DNA of 64,000 nt from Streptomyces radicis (GTDB lineage Bacteria; Actinomycetota; Actinomycetes; Streptomycetales; Streptomycetaceae): the NCBI RefSeq assembly GCF_003626575.1, contig NZ_RBDY01000030.1, forward strand, positions 19,807-83,806. Reading direction: 5' to 3'. The notes beneath the pieces are model-generated. The model was not told the DNA's origin. It saw nothing but the letters and a program-made list of their open reading frames with translations, and searched no databases. Below are positions 50,094 through 58,893 of this stretch, piece by piece; within the stretch, counting starts at the first letter, position 1; each line of letters opens with the position of its first letter. The position numbers and the translations under genes were made by a program.

Positions 50094-50918
50094 ATGACCG
50101 TGCCCGTGCTCGCCCCCACCACCCCGCTCACGTCGGCGTTCACACGGATCACCGAGGTGGTGCCCTCGCTGCGGATCAGCGAGGAGGCTCCACGGCGCGG
50201 GGACGGCTGGCTCGGCGGGGACGAACTCGCGGCGGGCGGGGCGGCGTTGGACACCCTGCTGGCCTGGGACGACGAGAGTATCGCGGCCGACTACGGTCAG
50301 CGCGCACGCCCTGACGTCGTGGCCGGTTTCGCGCTGCACCGCTACGCGTGGCCTGTGGCCGTCCTGTTCACCGCGCCCCACTTCCTGCTGCGCCGCGTGC
50401 CGTTGCTCGCGCCCGGGGACGTCTCGTTCCACCGCGGCGAGCGCCGGATGACGGTGCGGCCAGGCGCGTTCGCGTGCCTGGCCGACGACCCGGCGGTCGA
50501 CCACCCCGGCGCCAGGCCCGTCGCGGACGAGGAGGCGCTGCGCGCCACGGTGCGCCGGGCCGCCGCGGACCATCTGGGGCCCGTGCTCGCAGCGTTCGGG
50601 CCGCGGATGCGGCGCGGGCCGCGCGCGCTGTGGGGCACGGCGACGGACGAGCTGGTCGAGGCGCTGTGGTACGTCGGGAGCCTGCTCGGCGAGGAGGAGC
50701 GCGCCGTCGCGGAGGCCGGTCAGCTGCTGCCCGGCGCGGTCACGCCGTTCGCGCGTGGCGCTTCGTTCCGCGAGCTGACAGGCCCTGAGGGCGAGGCGCT
50801 GCGGACGCGGGACCGGGCGAGCTGCTGCATGTTCTACACGCTGCGCCCCGAGGACACGTGTGTGACGTGCCCGCGCACGTGTGATGGCGAGCGGATCACC
50901 AGGCTGGCCGCAAGCTGA
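50094..50918 (+). CDS. FhuF-like siderophore-iron reductase (2Fe-2S)
   Basis: The 274-residue product ends with the FhuF-type iron-sulfur motif: Cys244-Cys245-x10-Cys256-x2-Cys259 (ASCCMFYTLRPEDTCVTCPR). The rest (GFALHRYAWPVAVLFTAPHF, AADHLGPVLAAFGPRMRRGP, ALWGTATDELVEALWYVGSL) follows the IucA/IucC-FhuF-like fold of ferric-siderophore reductases. It would release iron from imported ferric siderophores in the cytoplasm. The iron box at 50030-50044 indicates repression when iron is plentiful. No siderophore transport genes are adjacent. Confidence 0.9.
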   Translation: MTVPVLAPTTPLTSAFTRITEVVPSLRISEEAPRRGDGWLGGDELAAGGAALDTLLAWDDESIAADYGQRARPDVVAGFALHRYAWPVAVLFTAPHFLLRRVPLLAPGDVSFHRGERRMTVRPGAFACLADDPAVDHPGARPVADEEALRATVRRAAADHLGPVLAAFGPRMRRGPRALWGTATDELVEALWYVGSLLGEEERAVAEAGQLLPGAVTPFARGASFRELTGPEGEALRTRDRASCCMFYTLRPEDTCVTCPRTCDGERITRLAAS

Positions 50919-51009
50919 TAACAGATCACCCGAGCACACGCACAACTCTCCCTGTAATGCCACTCGTTGGTGTGATTCCGACCGAAATTCGACGGACGGT
51001 GGCTCCGGT

Positions 51010-51023
51010 AGCATCATGATGCT
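51010..51023. promoter_or_regulatory. Perfect palindrome AGCATCATGATGCT upstream of DUF2637 gene
   Basis: A 14-bp perfect palindrome lies 72 bases before the DUF2637 start. A TAGCAT hexamer overlapping it (51009-51014) could serve as a -10 element, which would make the palindrome an operator. Evidence is positional only. Confidence 0.35.
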
Positions 51024-51095
51024 CGCGGAGGCACAGCCGCCACGAAATCACCACAGGCGCCCGCGAATCCGCCACACCCAAGCAGGGGGCACCCC

Positions 51096-52064
51096 ATGAA
51101 CTTCGCAGACATAGAGCTCAACTGGGTGCTGGCGGCGGCCGTGCTGCTCGCCGGTTTCCTGGTGGCGGTGGCGCTGCTCACCAAGGGACGCAAGGCATCC
51201 ACCGAAGGCGCCGACACCGACTCGTGGGAGCGCCTCGAAGCGGCGAGGCGCCGGCGCGAACGCGTCTACGCCTCCGCCTCCTACACACTCCTCTTCTGCT
51301 GCGCGGGCGTCGCCGCCGCGCTGTCGTTCCAGGGCCTGGTCGGCTTCGGCCGGGAGAACCTGAACCTCTCGGGCGGCTGGGAGTACCTGGTGCCGTTCGG
51401 CCTCGACGGCGCGGCGATGTTCTGCGCGGTCATCGCGGTGCGCGAGGCCAGCCACGGCGACTCGTCGATGGGCTCGCGGATGCTGGTGTGGCTCTTCGCC
51501 GGCGCCGCCGCCTGGTTCAACTGGGTGCACGCGCCGCGCGGCAGCGCCCACGCCGGGGCCCCGCACTTCTTCGCCGGGATGTCGCTCTCCGCGGCCGTGC
51601 TGTTCGACCGGGCGCTCAAGCAGACCCGCAGGGCGGCGCTGCGCGAGCAGGGCCTGGTGCCCAGGCCGCTGCCGCAGATCCGCTTCGTCCGCTGGCTGCG
51701 GGCGCCGCGCGAGACGTACGGCGCGTGGTCGCTCATGCTCCTGGAGAACGTCCGCACCCTCGACGAGGCCGTCGAGGAGGTCCGCGAGGAGCGGCGCAAG
51801 AAGGAGGACGAGCGCGAGCGGCGGCGCGAGCAGCGCAAGCTCGACCGCGTCAGGATGAAGGCGCTCGGCCGCCAGCAGAAGATGCTCGGCCGAGGCAGCC
51901 AGGTCGAGGTCGCGGTGGCGCCCGCCGAGCCCGCCGCCCTCGAGCCCGCCAAGCAGCGGCGCCCGCTCGATGCCGCGAGGGCGGAGGGCGACGACCCGCT
52001 CGACGGCGGGCGGCTTGACTCGCTCGAGGAGAAGCTGGCCCGGATCGAGCGGCAGTTCGGCTGA
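51096..52064 (+). CDS. DUF2637 membrane protein (SpdB-like)
   Basis: The 322-residue product has four membrane helices: ELNWVLAAAVLLAGFLVAVA (7-27), a helix after YASASYTLLFCCAGVAAALS, YLVPFGLDGAAMFCAVIAV and MLVWLFAGAAAWFNWVHA. A long cytoplasmic, highly charged helical tail follows (EEVREERRKKEDERERRREQ). This is the DUF2637 arrangement, related to SpdB-type proteins linked to plasmid spreading in Streptomyces, though many chromosomal copies exist. Function of the chromosomal proteins is unknown. AGGGGG precedes ATG 51096. Confidence 0.85.
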   Translation: MNFADIELNWVLAAAVLLAGFLVAVALLTKGRKASTEGADTDSWERLEAARRRRERVYASASYTLLFCCAGVAAALSFQGLVGFGRENLNLSGGWEYLVPFGLDGAAMFCAVIAVREASHGDSSMGSRMLVWLFAGAAAWFNWVHAPRGSAHAGAPHFFAGMSLSAAVLFDRALKQTRRAALREQGLVPRPLPQIRFVRWLRAPRETYGAWSLMLLENVRTLDEAVEEVREERRKKEDERERRREQRKLDRVRMKALGRQQKMLGRGSQVEVAVAPAEPAALEPAKQRRPLDAARAEGDDPLDGGRLDSLEEKLARIERQFG

Positions 52065-52113
52065 CCGATCCGGGACCGATGGCGTCACCCGAGGGCGTTC
52101 TCCGCGCGCGTTG

Positions 52114-52599
52114 TCACGCCGCGAGGAGGACGCCCTCGAGCGTGAGCAGGTGACGCTTGCGGTCGAGGCCGCCCGCGTAGCCGGTGAGCGAGCCGTTCGT
52201 CCCGACCACGCGGTGGCAAGGGCGCACGATCGACAGGGGGTTGTGGCCCACCGCCCCGCCCACGGCGCGCGCCATGCGCGGCTCAAGCCCGGCCTGCTCG
52301 GTGAGCTGGGCATAGGTGACGGTCGTGCCGTACGGGACGCGGTCGATGGCCGCCCAGACCCGGCGGCGGAACGGCGTCCCCCCGGGCGCGAACCCGATGT
52401 CGAACGCCGTCAGCTCGCCCGCGAAGTACGCGTCGAACTGCTCGGCGACAGGCCGGAACGCCGCGTCGTCACGCGCCCAGTCGGGGGCGACCTCCGGCGC
52501 GTACTTCTGCCCCGAGAGGGTCAGCCACGCGAGCGCCTCGGGCGTGGGCCCGGCGATCAGCAGGTCGCCGACGGGGCTGGGGTGGGTGGTGTACAGCAT
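52114..52599 (-). CDS. ogt: Methylated-DNA-protein-cysteine methyltransferase
   Basis: The 161-residue product has the DNA-binding winged helix (GTPFRRRVWAAIDRVPYGTT, VTYAQLTEQAG) and the active-site IVRPCHRVVG with Cys128, plus NGSLTGYAGGLDRKRHLL. It repairs O6-methylguanine by suicide transfer of the methyl group. Its ATG overlaps the stop of the Ada/AlkA gene by one base (TGATG), so the two alkylation-repair proteins are made together. Confidence 0.96.
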   Translation of the reverse strand: MLYTTHPSPVGDLLIAGPTPEALAWLTLSGQKYAPEVAPDWARDDAAFRPVAEQFDAYFAGELTAFDIGFAPGGTPFRRRVWAAIDRVPYGTTVTYAQLTEQAGLEPRMARAVGGAVGHNPLSIVRPCHRVVGTNGSLTGYAGGLDRKRHLLTLEGVLLAA

Positions 52600-54086
52600 C
52601 AGTCGTTCTCCGGTCCTGTGCGGGGGTGGGTCTTGGCCGTCGCGGCCCACAGGTGGTGCAGGGCGTAGGAGCGCCAGGGCCGCCAGGCGGCGGACGCGAC
52701 GGGGTCGGCGCCGACGAGGCGCAGCCCGTGGCGCACGCCCGCGTCGCCCGGCAGGAAGACATCGGGGTCGCCGAGCGCCCGCATCCTGATGTAGCCCGCG
52801 GTCCAGGGCCCGATGCCGCGCAGCGCGAGCAGGGCGCGTTCGGCCTCGTCGCGGTCGGCGCCGGGTGAGAGGACCACGGCGCCGTCGGCGAGCGCGGCGG
52901 CCAGGGCGCGGAGGGTGGCGCGCCGGGACTCGGGCATGCCCAGCTCGGTGAGCGGGGCATCGGCGAGCGCGGCGGGCTCGGGGAAGAGGTGGGTGAGCCC
53001 GCCCACGGGCGAGGCGAGCGGCTTCCCGTACGCCTCGACGAGCGCCCCGGCCAGGGTGCGGGCCGCGCCGACGGTGACCTGCTGGCCCAGCACGGCGCGC
53101 ACGGCCAGCTCGTCGGCGTCGGCGGCGCCGGGCGAGCGCAGCCCGGGGCGGGCGGCGACCAGCGGGCCCACCACCGGGTCGGCGCCGAGGCGTTCGGCCA
53201 CCGCGTACGGGTCGGCGTCCAGGTCGAACAGCCGACGCGTCCGTTGGACGGCGGCCGTCAGGTCCCTGGGGTCGGTCAGCCGGACGCGGCCCTCGAGCCA
53301 GCGGGCGCCCGCCGCCTCGGCGACCTCGGCGATGCCGGTGCCGTGCGGCAGGGCGAGCGAGCGGCGGTAGGTCCTGGCGCCCGGCTCCCCCGTGGCCTCC
53401 TCGATCCCCGCGATGGCGCGGCGCTGAAGGAAGTCGAAGACATGGCGCGCGTCGTAGGCGCCTCGGTGGGCGAGCCGCAGCGGTATGCCGTGGCCGCCGC
53501 AGGGGGCGGGCGAACGCGGCCGCGAGCGCGAGGCGGCGGCGCGCAGCTCGCTCGGGGTGCGCGCGTATCCGGCGCGCATCGTGTCGTTGAACTGCCGCAC
53601 GCTGGAGAACCCCGCCGCGAACGCCACCTGGGTGATCGGCAGATCGGTCGTCTGGAGCAGGATGCGGGCGGTGTGCTGGCGCTGCGAACGGGCCAGCGCC
53701 ACAGGGCCCGCGCCCAGCTCGGCGGTCAGCTGGCGCTGCACCTGCCGCGCGCTGTACCCGAGCCGCCCGGCGAGGCCCGAGACGCCCTCGCGGTCGACCA
53801 CGCCGTCGGCGATCATCCGCATCGCGCGGCCGACGGTGTCGGCCCTGGCGTTCCACTCGGCGGACCCTGGCACGGCGTCGGGGCGGCAGCGGCGGCAGGC
53901 GCGGAAGCCCGCGGCCTGGGCCGCGGCGGCCGAGGGGTGGAACGTGACGTTGTGCCGCTTCGGGGTGGTCGCCGGGCAGCTGGGGCGGCAGTAGACGCCG
54001 GTGGTGCGGACGGCGGTGAAGAAGACGCCGTCGAAGCGCTCGTCGCGGCTGCGGACCGCCTCGTACCTGCTGTCATCGTCCATCAC
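52599..54086 (-). CDS. Ada-AlkA fusion: regulator and 3-methyladenine DNA glycosylase
   Basis: The 495-residue product joins three parts. Residues 1-75 are the Ada zinc domain with Cys33, 37, 64 and 67 (VYCRPSCPATTPKRHNVTF, FRACRRCRPD), which takes methyl groups from phosphotriesters. Residues about 80-180 are an AraC-type helix-turn-helix pair. Residues about 195-490 are an AlkA-type HhH-GPD glycosylase (AVLGQQVTVGAARTLAGALV, LRGIGPWTAGYIRMRALGDP, DVFLPGDAGV). It senses methylation damage, activates its own operon and excises alkylated bases. Ogt follows, overlapping by one base. Confidence 0.95.
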   Translation of the reverse strand: MMDDDSRYEAVRSRDERFDGVFFTAVRTTGVYCRPSCPATTPKRHNVTFHPSAAAAQAAGFRACRRCRPDAVPGSAEWNARADTVGRAMRMIADGVVDREGVSGLAGRLGYSARQVQRQLTAELGAGPVALARSQRQHTARILLQTTDLPITQVAFAAGFSSVRQFNDTMRAGYARTPSELRAAASRSRPRSPAPCGGHGIPLRLAHRGAYDARHVFDFLQRRAIAGIEEATGEPGARTYRRSLALPHGTGIAEVAEAAGARWLEGRVRLTDPRDLTAAVQRTRRLFDLDADPYAVAERLGADPVVGPLVAARPGLRSPGAADADELAVRAVLGQQVTVGAARTLAGALVEAYGKPLASPVGGLTHLFPEPAALADAPLTELGMPESRRATLRALAAALADGAVVLSPGADRDEAERALLALRGIGPWTAGYIRMRALGDPDVFLPGDAGVRHGLRLVGADPVASAAWRPWRSYALHHLWAATAKTHPRTGPEND

Positions 54087-54155
54087 GCCGTCCAGTGTGC
54101 GCGCTCGCGAGCGCGGCGGCTGGCGGTTTTCGGACGCGGGGGTTCCGGGCCATGA

Positions 54156-54181
54156 CCCGCCCCCGGGTGCGTGGGGGCGGG
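54156..54181 (-). terminator. Terminator-like hairpin after PPOX gene
   Basis: A perfect 9-bp stem (CCCGCCCCC / GGGGGCGGG, loop of 8) lies 14 bases past the stop of the minus-strand gene ending at 54196 and before the Ada/AlkA start. Confidence 0.6.
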
Positions 54182-54195
54182 CGGGCCGGTTCTCC

Positions 54196-54663
54196 TTACT
54201 TCTTCGCCAGGCGGGCGGGGAAGCCGCCCGTCGCGACCGGGCCCCAGCGGCGCGGGGTGATCCGGATGAGCGACTTGCCCTGGCGGGTCATCGCCTCGCG
54301 GTACTCGTCCCAGTCGGGGTGCTCCCCCGCGATGTTCCTGAAGTACTCGACGAGCGGCTCGATCGCCTCGGGGACGTCGAGCACCTCGGCCGTGCCGTCG
54401 ATCTGCACCCAGGGCCCGTCCCACTCGTCGGACAGCACGACGACGCTGACCTCGGGGTCCCGCCTGGCGTTACGCGACTTGGCGCGCTCCGGGTAGGTCG
54501 AGACGACGATCCGTCCACTGTCGTCGACGCCGCAGGTCAGCGGCGACGCCTGCGGGGTGCCGTCCCCGCGCCGCGTCATCAGGATGGCGCGGTGGCGGGG
54601 CCGGACGAAATCGAGGAGCTTGGCGAGATCGACACTGGTGTTCGTAGCGATCGAAGGACTCAT
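54196..54663 (-). CDS. PPOX-class F420-dependent oxidoreductase
   Basis: The 155-residue split-barrel protein (LLDFVRPRHRAILMTRRGDG, TPQASPLTCGVDDSGRIVVS, YPERAKSRNARRDPEVSVVV, GPWVQIDGTAEVLDVPEAIE) matches PPOX-class enzymes of actinobacteria that use coenzyme F420 to reduce a variety of small molecules. ATG 54663 is chosen over TTG 54672. The neighbouring TerD gene ends 25 bases upstream on the same strand. Confidence 0.85.
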   Translation of the reverse strand: MSPSIATNTSVDLAKLLDFVRPRHRAILMTRRGDGTPQASPLTCGVDDSGRIVVSTYPERAKSRNARRDPEVSVVVLSDEWDGPWVQIDGTAEVLDVPEAIEPLVEYFRNIAGEHPDWDEYREAMTRQGKSLIRITPRRWGPVATGGFPARLAKK

Positions 54664-54688
54664 GGCGGGCAACCCTACGCCTCACGTG

Positions 54689-55264
54689 TCAGACGTTGAC
54701 ACCGTAGTCGGACGCGATCCCGGCGAGCCCCGAGGCGTACCCCTGGCCGACCGCGCGGAACTTCCACTCGGTGCCGCGCCGGTACAGCTCGCCGAAGATC
54801 ATCGCCGTCTCGGTGGCGGCGTCCTCGGTCAGGTCGTACCGGGCCAGCTCGGCGCCTCCCGCCTGGTTCACCACGCGGATGAACGCGTTGCTCACCTGGC
54901 CGAAGCTCTGGCCGCGGTTCTGTGCCTCGTGGATCGAGACCGGGAACACGATGCGCGTGATCTCCCGCGGCACCGCCGCGAGGTCGACCTTGATCACCTC
55001 GTCGTCGCCCTCGCCCTCACCCGTCAGGTTGTCGCCGGTGTGCTCGACGGACCCGTCGGGGCTCGTGAGGTTGTTGTAGAAGACGAAGTGCAGGTCGGAG
55101 GCGACCTTCCCGCTCTCGGTCACCAGCAGGGCGCTGGCGTCGAGGTCGTAGTCGGCGCCGGTCGTCGTCCGCACGTCCCAGCCGAGGCCGACCAGCACCG
55201 CTGTCAGTCCAGGGGCCTCCTTGCTGAGCGAGACGTTGCCACCTTTGGACAGGGTTACGCCCAC
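54689..55264 (-). CDS. TerD-family protein
   Basis: The 191-residue product is a full-length TerD domain: GVTLSKGGNVSLSKEAPGLT, VLVGLGWDV, DYDLDASALLVTESGKV, HTGDNLTGEGEGDDEVIKVD and the Ca2+-binding acidic clusters DGSVEHTGDN and EGEGDDE. TerD proteins occur in tellurite- and stress-resistance (ter) clusters; streptomycetes have many stand-alone copies tied to differentiation. No other ter genes are here. GTG 55264 gives the family start. Confidence 0.95.
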   Translation of the reverse strand: MGVTLSKGGNVSLSKEAPGLTAVLVGLGWDVRTTTGADYDLDASALLVTESGKVASDLHFVFYNNLTSPDGSVEHTGDNLTGEGEGDDEVIKVDLAAVPREITRIVFPVSIHEAQNRGQSFGQVSNAFIRVVNQAGGAELARYDLTEDAATETAMIFGELYRRGTEWKFRAVGQGYASGLAGIASDYGVNV

Positions 55265-55325
55265 GTTCTCCTCCTCCGTTCGGGCGATGGGAGTGCCGTC
55301 CCCACTCCGGGGAAACGGGCCGACA

Positions 55326-56345
55326 TCAGGCTGACGAGACGGGCCCGACGAGCGTCGTCAGGACGTCCTCCATCGTCACGAAGCCCAGCACGGTGCCCCG
55401 GCCGCCCGCCACGGCCGCCAGGTGCGTCCCGTCGGCGCGCATCGCCGTCAGGGTGTCGTCGAGCGGGGTGTCGATCTCGACGCGCGTGACGGCGTGCAGC
55501 GCGCCGCGCGGGAACGGCTTGTGCCGCTCGGTGACGCCGAGGGCGTCCTTGATGTGCAGATAGCCGAGGACCGCGGAGCCGGGGCCGAGCACCGGCAGGC
55601 GCGAGTAGCCGGTGGCCGTCGCGGTCCGCTCGAGCTCGGCGGGGGTGATGCGGTGGTCCACGGTGACCATGCGGCTCAACGGGACCAGGATCTCGCCGAC
55701 CGGGCGCGTGCCCAGCTCGAGGGCGACGCGCAGCCGGTCGCCGTCGGCCGGGTCGAGCAGGCCGGCCTGGCTCGAGTCGGCCACCATCCGCGCCAGCTCG
55801 TCGTCGGTGAAGACGGCGGCCACCTCGTCCTTGGGCTCGACCTTGAGCAGCCGCAGCAGCACGTTGGCGAACGCGTTGATCCCGAAGATCACCGGGCGCA
55901 GCGCGCGGGTCAGGGCCACCAGCGGCGGGCCGAGGGCGAGCGCGGTGGGCACGGGCGCGGCCAGCGCGATGTTCTTGGGCACCATCTCGCCGACCAGCAT
56001 GTGCAGATAGGTCGCCAGGGACAGCGCGATCAGGAACGCGATCGGGTGCACCAGGCCGTCCGGCACGTTGACCGCCTCGAAGACCGGCTCGAGCAGGTGG
56101 GCGATCGCGGGCTCCGCGACCGCGCCCAGGACCAGCGACGACACCGTGATGCCGAGCTGGGCGGTGGCCATCATCGTCGACAGGTGCTCCACGCCCCACA
56201 GCGTGACGCGGGCGCGCTTGTTCCCGGCCTGGGCGCGCGGCTCGATCTGGCTGCGGCGCACGGAGATCATGGCGAACTCGGCGCCGACGAAGAACGCGTT
56301 GGTGAACAGGGTCAACGCGCCGATGATCAGTTGCAGGGTCGTCAT
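55326..56345 (-). CDS. CorC/HlyC-type membrane protein (CNNM), second of pair
   Basis: The 339-residue product has a DUF21/CNNM membrane region of three to four helices (LQLIIGALTLFTNAFFVGAE, GITVSSLVLGAVAEPAIAHL, PIAFLIALSLATYLHMLVGE, VPKNIAL motif) and a CBS pair (LVPLSRMVTVDHRITPAELE; ALHAVTRVEIDTPLDDTLTA). It lacks the C-terminal CorC/HlyC domain. CNNM proteins have been linked to Mg2+/Co2+ transport. It overlaps the first gene of the pair by four bases (ATGA). Confidence 0.92.
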   Translation of the reverse strand: MTTLQLIIGALTLFTNAFFVGAEFAMISVRRSQIEPRAQAGNKRARVTLWGVEHLSTMMATAQLGITVSSLVLGAVAEPAIAHLLEPVFEAVNVPDGLVHPIAFLIALSLATYLHMLVGEMVPKNIALAAPVPTALALGPPLVALTRALRPVIFGINAFANVLLRLLKVEPKDEVAAVFTDDELARMVADSSQAGLLDPADGDRLRVALELGTRPVGEILVPLSRMVTVDHRITPAELERTATATGYSRLPVLGPGSAVLGYLHIKDALGVTERHKPFPRGALHAVTRVEIDTPLDDTLTAMRADGTHLAAVAGGRGTVLGFVTMEDVLTTLVGPVSSA

Positions 56346-57682
56346 CGGACGCGGCCCTCCTGGCCCGTGGCCTCGGTGACGGGGGCGGGCGCGGTGATCG
56401 TGACGCGCTCGGCCACGTGGTGGTCGACGTCGAGCACGGTCAGCTCCCAGTCCCCGACGCGGACGGTGTCGCCCTGCGCGGGTATACGTTCGAGGCGGGT
56501 GGCGAGCAGTCCGGCCAGCGTCTCATAGGGCCCGTCGGGGGCGCTCAGGCCGATGTCGGCCAGCTGGTCGAGGCGTACGCCGCCGTCGGCCTCCCACGCG
56601 GGCCTGCCGTCGACGGTGGGCGGGGCGGGCAGCAGGTCGGGGATCTCCATCGGGTCGTGCTCGTCGCGGACCTCGCCGACGACCTCCTCCACGATGTCCT
56701 CGATGGTGGCGACGCCCGCCGTTCCGCCGTACTCGTCGATGACGACGGCCATCGTGCGGGCGGCGCCCAGGCGTTCGAGCAGCCGGTCAACGGGGAGGCT
56801 GTCGGGCACCAGCAGGGGCGGCGAGAGCAGGTCGGTGACGGGGGTCTCCAGGCGCTTGTCGGGGTCGAGGGCGAGGACGTCACGGATGTGGACCGTGCCG
56901 ATGACCTCGTCGAGGGAGTCGCGGTAGACGGGGAAACGGGACAGCCCCGTGGCGTGCGTGAGGTTGGCCGCGTCCGCGGCGGTGGCGTGGCTCTCGAGGG
57001 CCAGCACGTCCACGCGGGGGGTCATGACGTTCTCCGCGGTGAGCGCGCCGAGGTTGAGCGTGCGCACGAACAGCTCGGCGGAGTCGGCCTCGAGGGCGCC
57101 CTCGGCGGCGGAGTGCCGGGCCAGGGCCACCAGCTCCTCGGGGCCTCGGGCGGAGGCGAGCTCCTCGGTCGGCTCCAGGCCGAAGCGGCGCACCAGGCGG
57201 TTGGCCGTGTTGTTGAGGTGGCCGATCAGCGGGCCGAAGAAGGCGGTGAACGCGCGCTGCGGGCCCGCGACCACCTTGGCCACGGCCAGCGGGCGGGAGA
57301 TCGCCCAGTTCTTCGGGACCAGCTCGCCGATGACCATGAGGACCACGGTCGAGATGGCCACGCCGAGCACGGTGGCCACGCCCGAGGTCGCGCCCCCGAC
57401 GCCGATGTCGCCCAGCGGGCCGCGCAGCAGGGAGGCCAGCGAGGGCTCCGCCAGCATGCCGATGACCAGGGAGGTGACCGTGATGCCGAGCTGGGCGCCC
57501 GACAGCTGGAGCGTCAGCCGCCGCACGGCCTTCAGGGCGCCGTCGGCGCCGCGCTCGCCCGCGGCCGCGGCGCGTTCCAGCTCACCGCGCTCGACGGTGG
57601 TCAGCGAGAACTCGGCGGCGACGAAGATCGCGCAGGCGAGGATCAGGGCCAGGGCGAGCAGAAGCAGCAAGATCTCGGTCAC
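56342..57682 (-). CDS. CorC/HlyC-type membrane protein (CNNM), first of pair
   Basis: The 446-residue product has the complete arrangement: DUF21 membrane helices (LLLLLALALILACAIFVAAE, GITVTSLVIGMLAEPSLASL, ISTVVLMVIGELVPKNWAIS), two CBS domains (VMTPRVDVLALESHATAADA; VTDLLSPPLLVPDSLPVDRL) and a C-terminal CorC/HlyC domain (VIDEYGGTAGVATIEDIVEE). It is the longer partner of the coupled pair and likely forms a heteromer with the second protein. GTG 57682 is the start. A BlaI-type palindrome lies 182 bases upstream. Confidence 0.94.
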   Translation of the reverse strand: MTEILLLLLALALILACAIFVAAEFSLTTVERGELERAAAAGERGADGALKAVRRLTLQLSGAQLGITVTSLVIGMLAEPSLASLLRGPLGDIGVGGATSGVATVLGVAISTVVLMVIGELVPKNWAISRPLAVAKVVAGPQRAFTAFFGPLIGHLNNTANRLVRRFGLEPTEELASARGPEELVALARHSAAEGALEADSAELFVRTLNLGALTAENVMTPRVDVLALESHATAADAANLTHATGLSRFPVYRDSLDEVIGTVHIRDVLALDPDKRLETPVTDLLSPPLLVPDSLPVDRLLERLGAARTMAVVIDEYGGTAGVATIEDIVEEVVGEVRDEHDPMEIPDLLPAPPTVDGRPAWEADGGVRLDQLADIGLSAPDGPYETLAGLLATRLERIPAQGDTVRVGDWELTVLDVDHHVAERVTITAPAPVTEATGQEGRVR

Positions 57683-57863
57683 CGTGCCACCCCCCTCGCG
57701 CCCTGGCTGACGGGCCCGTGACAGGGAATGGCACGGCTGGTACTGGGAGGTTCACCCATGGTGGGTCTGCTGCTCCTTCTGAAAGAACGACTCGTCGGTG
57801 CGTACACGCGCTCCCGGCATCCCATGGTAGGAGATCGGGTGGAGCGTGCTCAGGGACCTATGG

Positions 57864-57881
57864 TTCTACAGGTCTGTAGAA
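57864..57881. promoter_or_regulatory. BlaI/MecI-type operator TTCTACA-GGTC-TGTAGAA
   Basis: A perfect 7-bp inverted repeat with a 4-bp spacer has the CTACA/TGTAG core of BlaI/CopY-family operators (in mycobacteria of the form ACTACA-N-TGTAGT). It lies between the end of the M56 gene (57951) and the start of the CorC pair (57682), both on the minus strand, so it is in the promoter region of the CorC pair. Confidence 0.6.
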
Positions 57882-57950
57882 AATTCGATACCGCTTCCGC
57901 ACACGGTTAAACACGCGCGGGGTCCCCTTTCATTTCACCACCACGTTCCG

Positions 57951-58886
57951 TCACCAGGGGGTGGCGGCGTGCAGCAGGAAGAACAGGGTGATCGCGGCGT
58001 TCGCCGAGGACAGCGCCGAGACCGTCGTGCCGGCGGCGGCGGCCCACGTGGCCAGGCCCACGGCGGTGAACGCGGGCGGCCAGCCGCTCGGGGTCGGGGG
58101 CGGCGGGCCGAGCAGGGCCGCGACCCGGCGCGGCACGGGCCCAGGGGCGGCGGCGAGCCCCGCCAGGGTGGCGGCGGGGGCGCCGCGGGAGACCAGGGCG
58201 GCCTTGCCGATGGCGCGCGCCATGGCCCGCCGGTCGCCGATCGCCCGCGCCGCGTCCTCGTCGGCCCAGCGCTCGGCGGCGTAGCCGACGGCGGTGCGCA
58301 GCGGGCGCAGGAACGGGTTGGCGCGCGCGGCCAGCTGCACCACGAGCAGGAAGCGGTGGTGGCGCGCCGCCAGGTGGGCGCGCTCGTGCGCGAACAGCGC
58401 CCGGCGCTCGCCGGGCGCGAGGCGCTCGAGCAGGGCGCGGGAGACCACGATGCGCGGGCGCGCACCGGGCAGGGCGTAGGCGTAGGGGTCGGGGTCGGGC
58501 AGCACGGCGACGCGCGGGGCGGCGACGCCGCGCAGCGCCCGGTGCGCCAGGCGCCTGACGCGCACATGACGCCAGAGCGTCAGCGCGCAGGCCGCGAGGA
58601 CGGCGAGCAGCGCGGGGATGGCGGCGCGGCCCGCCACCTCCTCGAACGGAACGGCGTCGCGCACCTCGGGGTCGGACCAGCCGTCGGGCAGGGGGTTGCC
58701 CGGCAGCTGCGCGGTGCCGACGACCATGACGAGCGCGAGGCACAGGGTGCTGCACAGGGCGAGGACGCCGGCGACCGTGGTCAGCATCAGGGTGGCGGTG
58801 CGGGGGTGCAGGCGCTGCTCGGCCAGCCGCGCGACCGGCCACGCGGTCAACGGCAGCACAAGCGGCAGGAAGACGAAGAACCCCAT
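57951..58886 (-). CDS. M56-family (BlaR1-like) membrane metallopeptidase
   Basis: The 311-residue product has N-terminal helices (FFVFLPLVLPLTAWPVARLA, LMLTTVAGVLALCSTLCLAL), a third at IPALLAVLAACALTLWRH, the zinc-protease motif HERAH (HExxH) in FAHERAHLAARHHRF, and a final helix pair (LATWAAAAGTTVSALSSAN, ITLFFLLHA). It has no extracellular penicillin-binding sensor domain. In BlaR1/BlaI systems such a protease inactivates the repressor after a signal. It starts seven bases after the BlaI-type gene. Confidence 0.92.
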   Translation of the reverse strand: MGFFVFLPLVLPLTAWPVARLAEQRLHPRTATLMLTTVAGVLALCSTLCLALVMVVGTAQLPGNPLPDGWSDPEVRDAVPFEEVAGRAAIPALLAVLAACALTLWRHVRVRRLAHRALRGVAAPRVAVLPDPDPYAYALPGARPRIVVSRALLERLAPGERRALFAHERAHLAARHHRFLLVVQLAARANPFLRPLRTAVGYAAERWADEDAARAIGDRRAMARAIGKAALVSRGAPAATLAGLAAAPGPVPRRVAALLGPPPPTPSGWPPAFTAVGLATWAAAAGTTVSALSSANAAITLFFLLHAATPW

Positions 58887-58893
58887 CGCTCTC

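Noticed and set aside
57728..57910. 60-codon plus-strand frame between M56 and CorC genes
   Set aside because: No recognisable features, and it runs through the BlaI-type operator and the likely promoter of the opposite strand.
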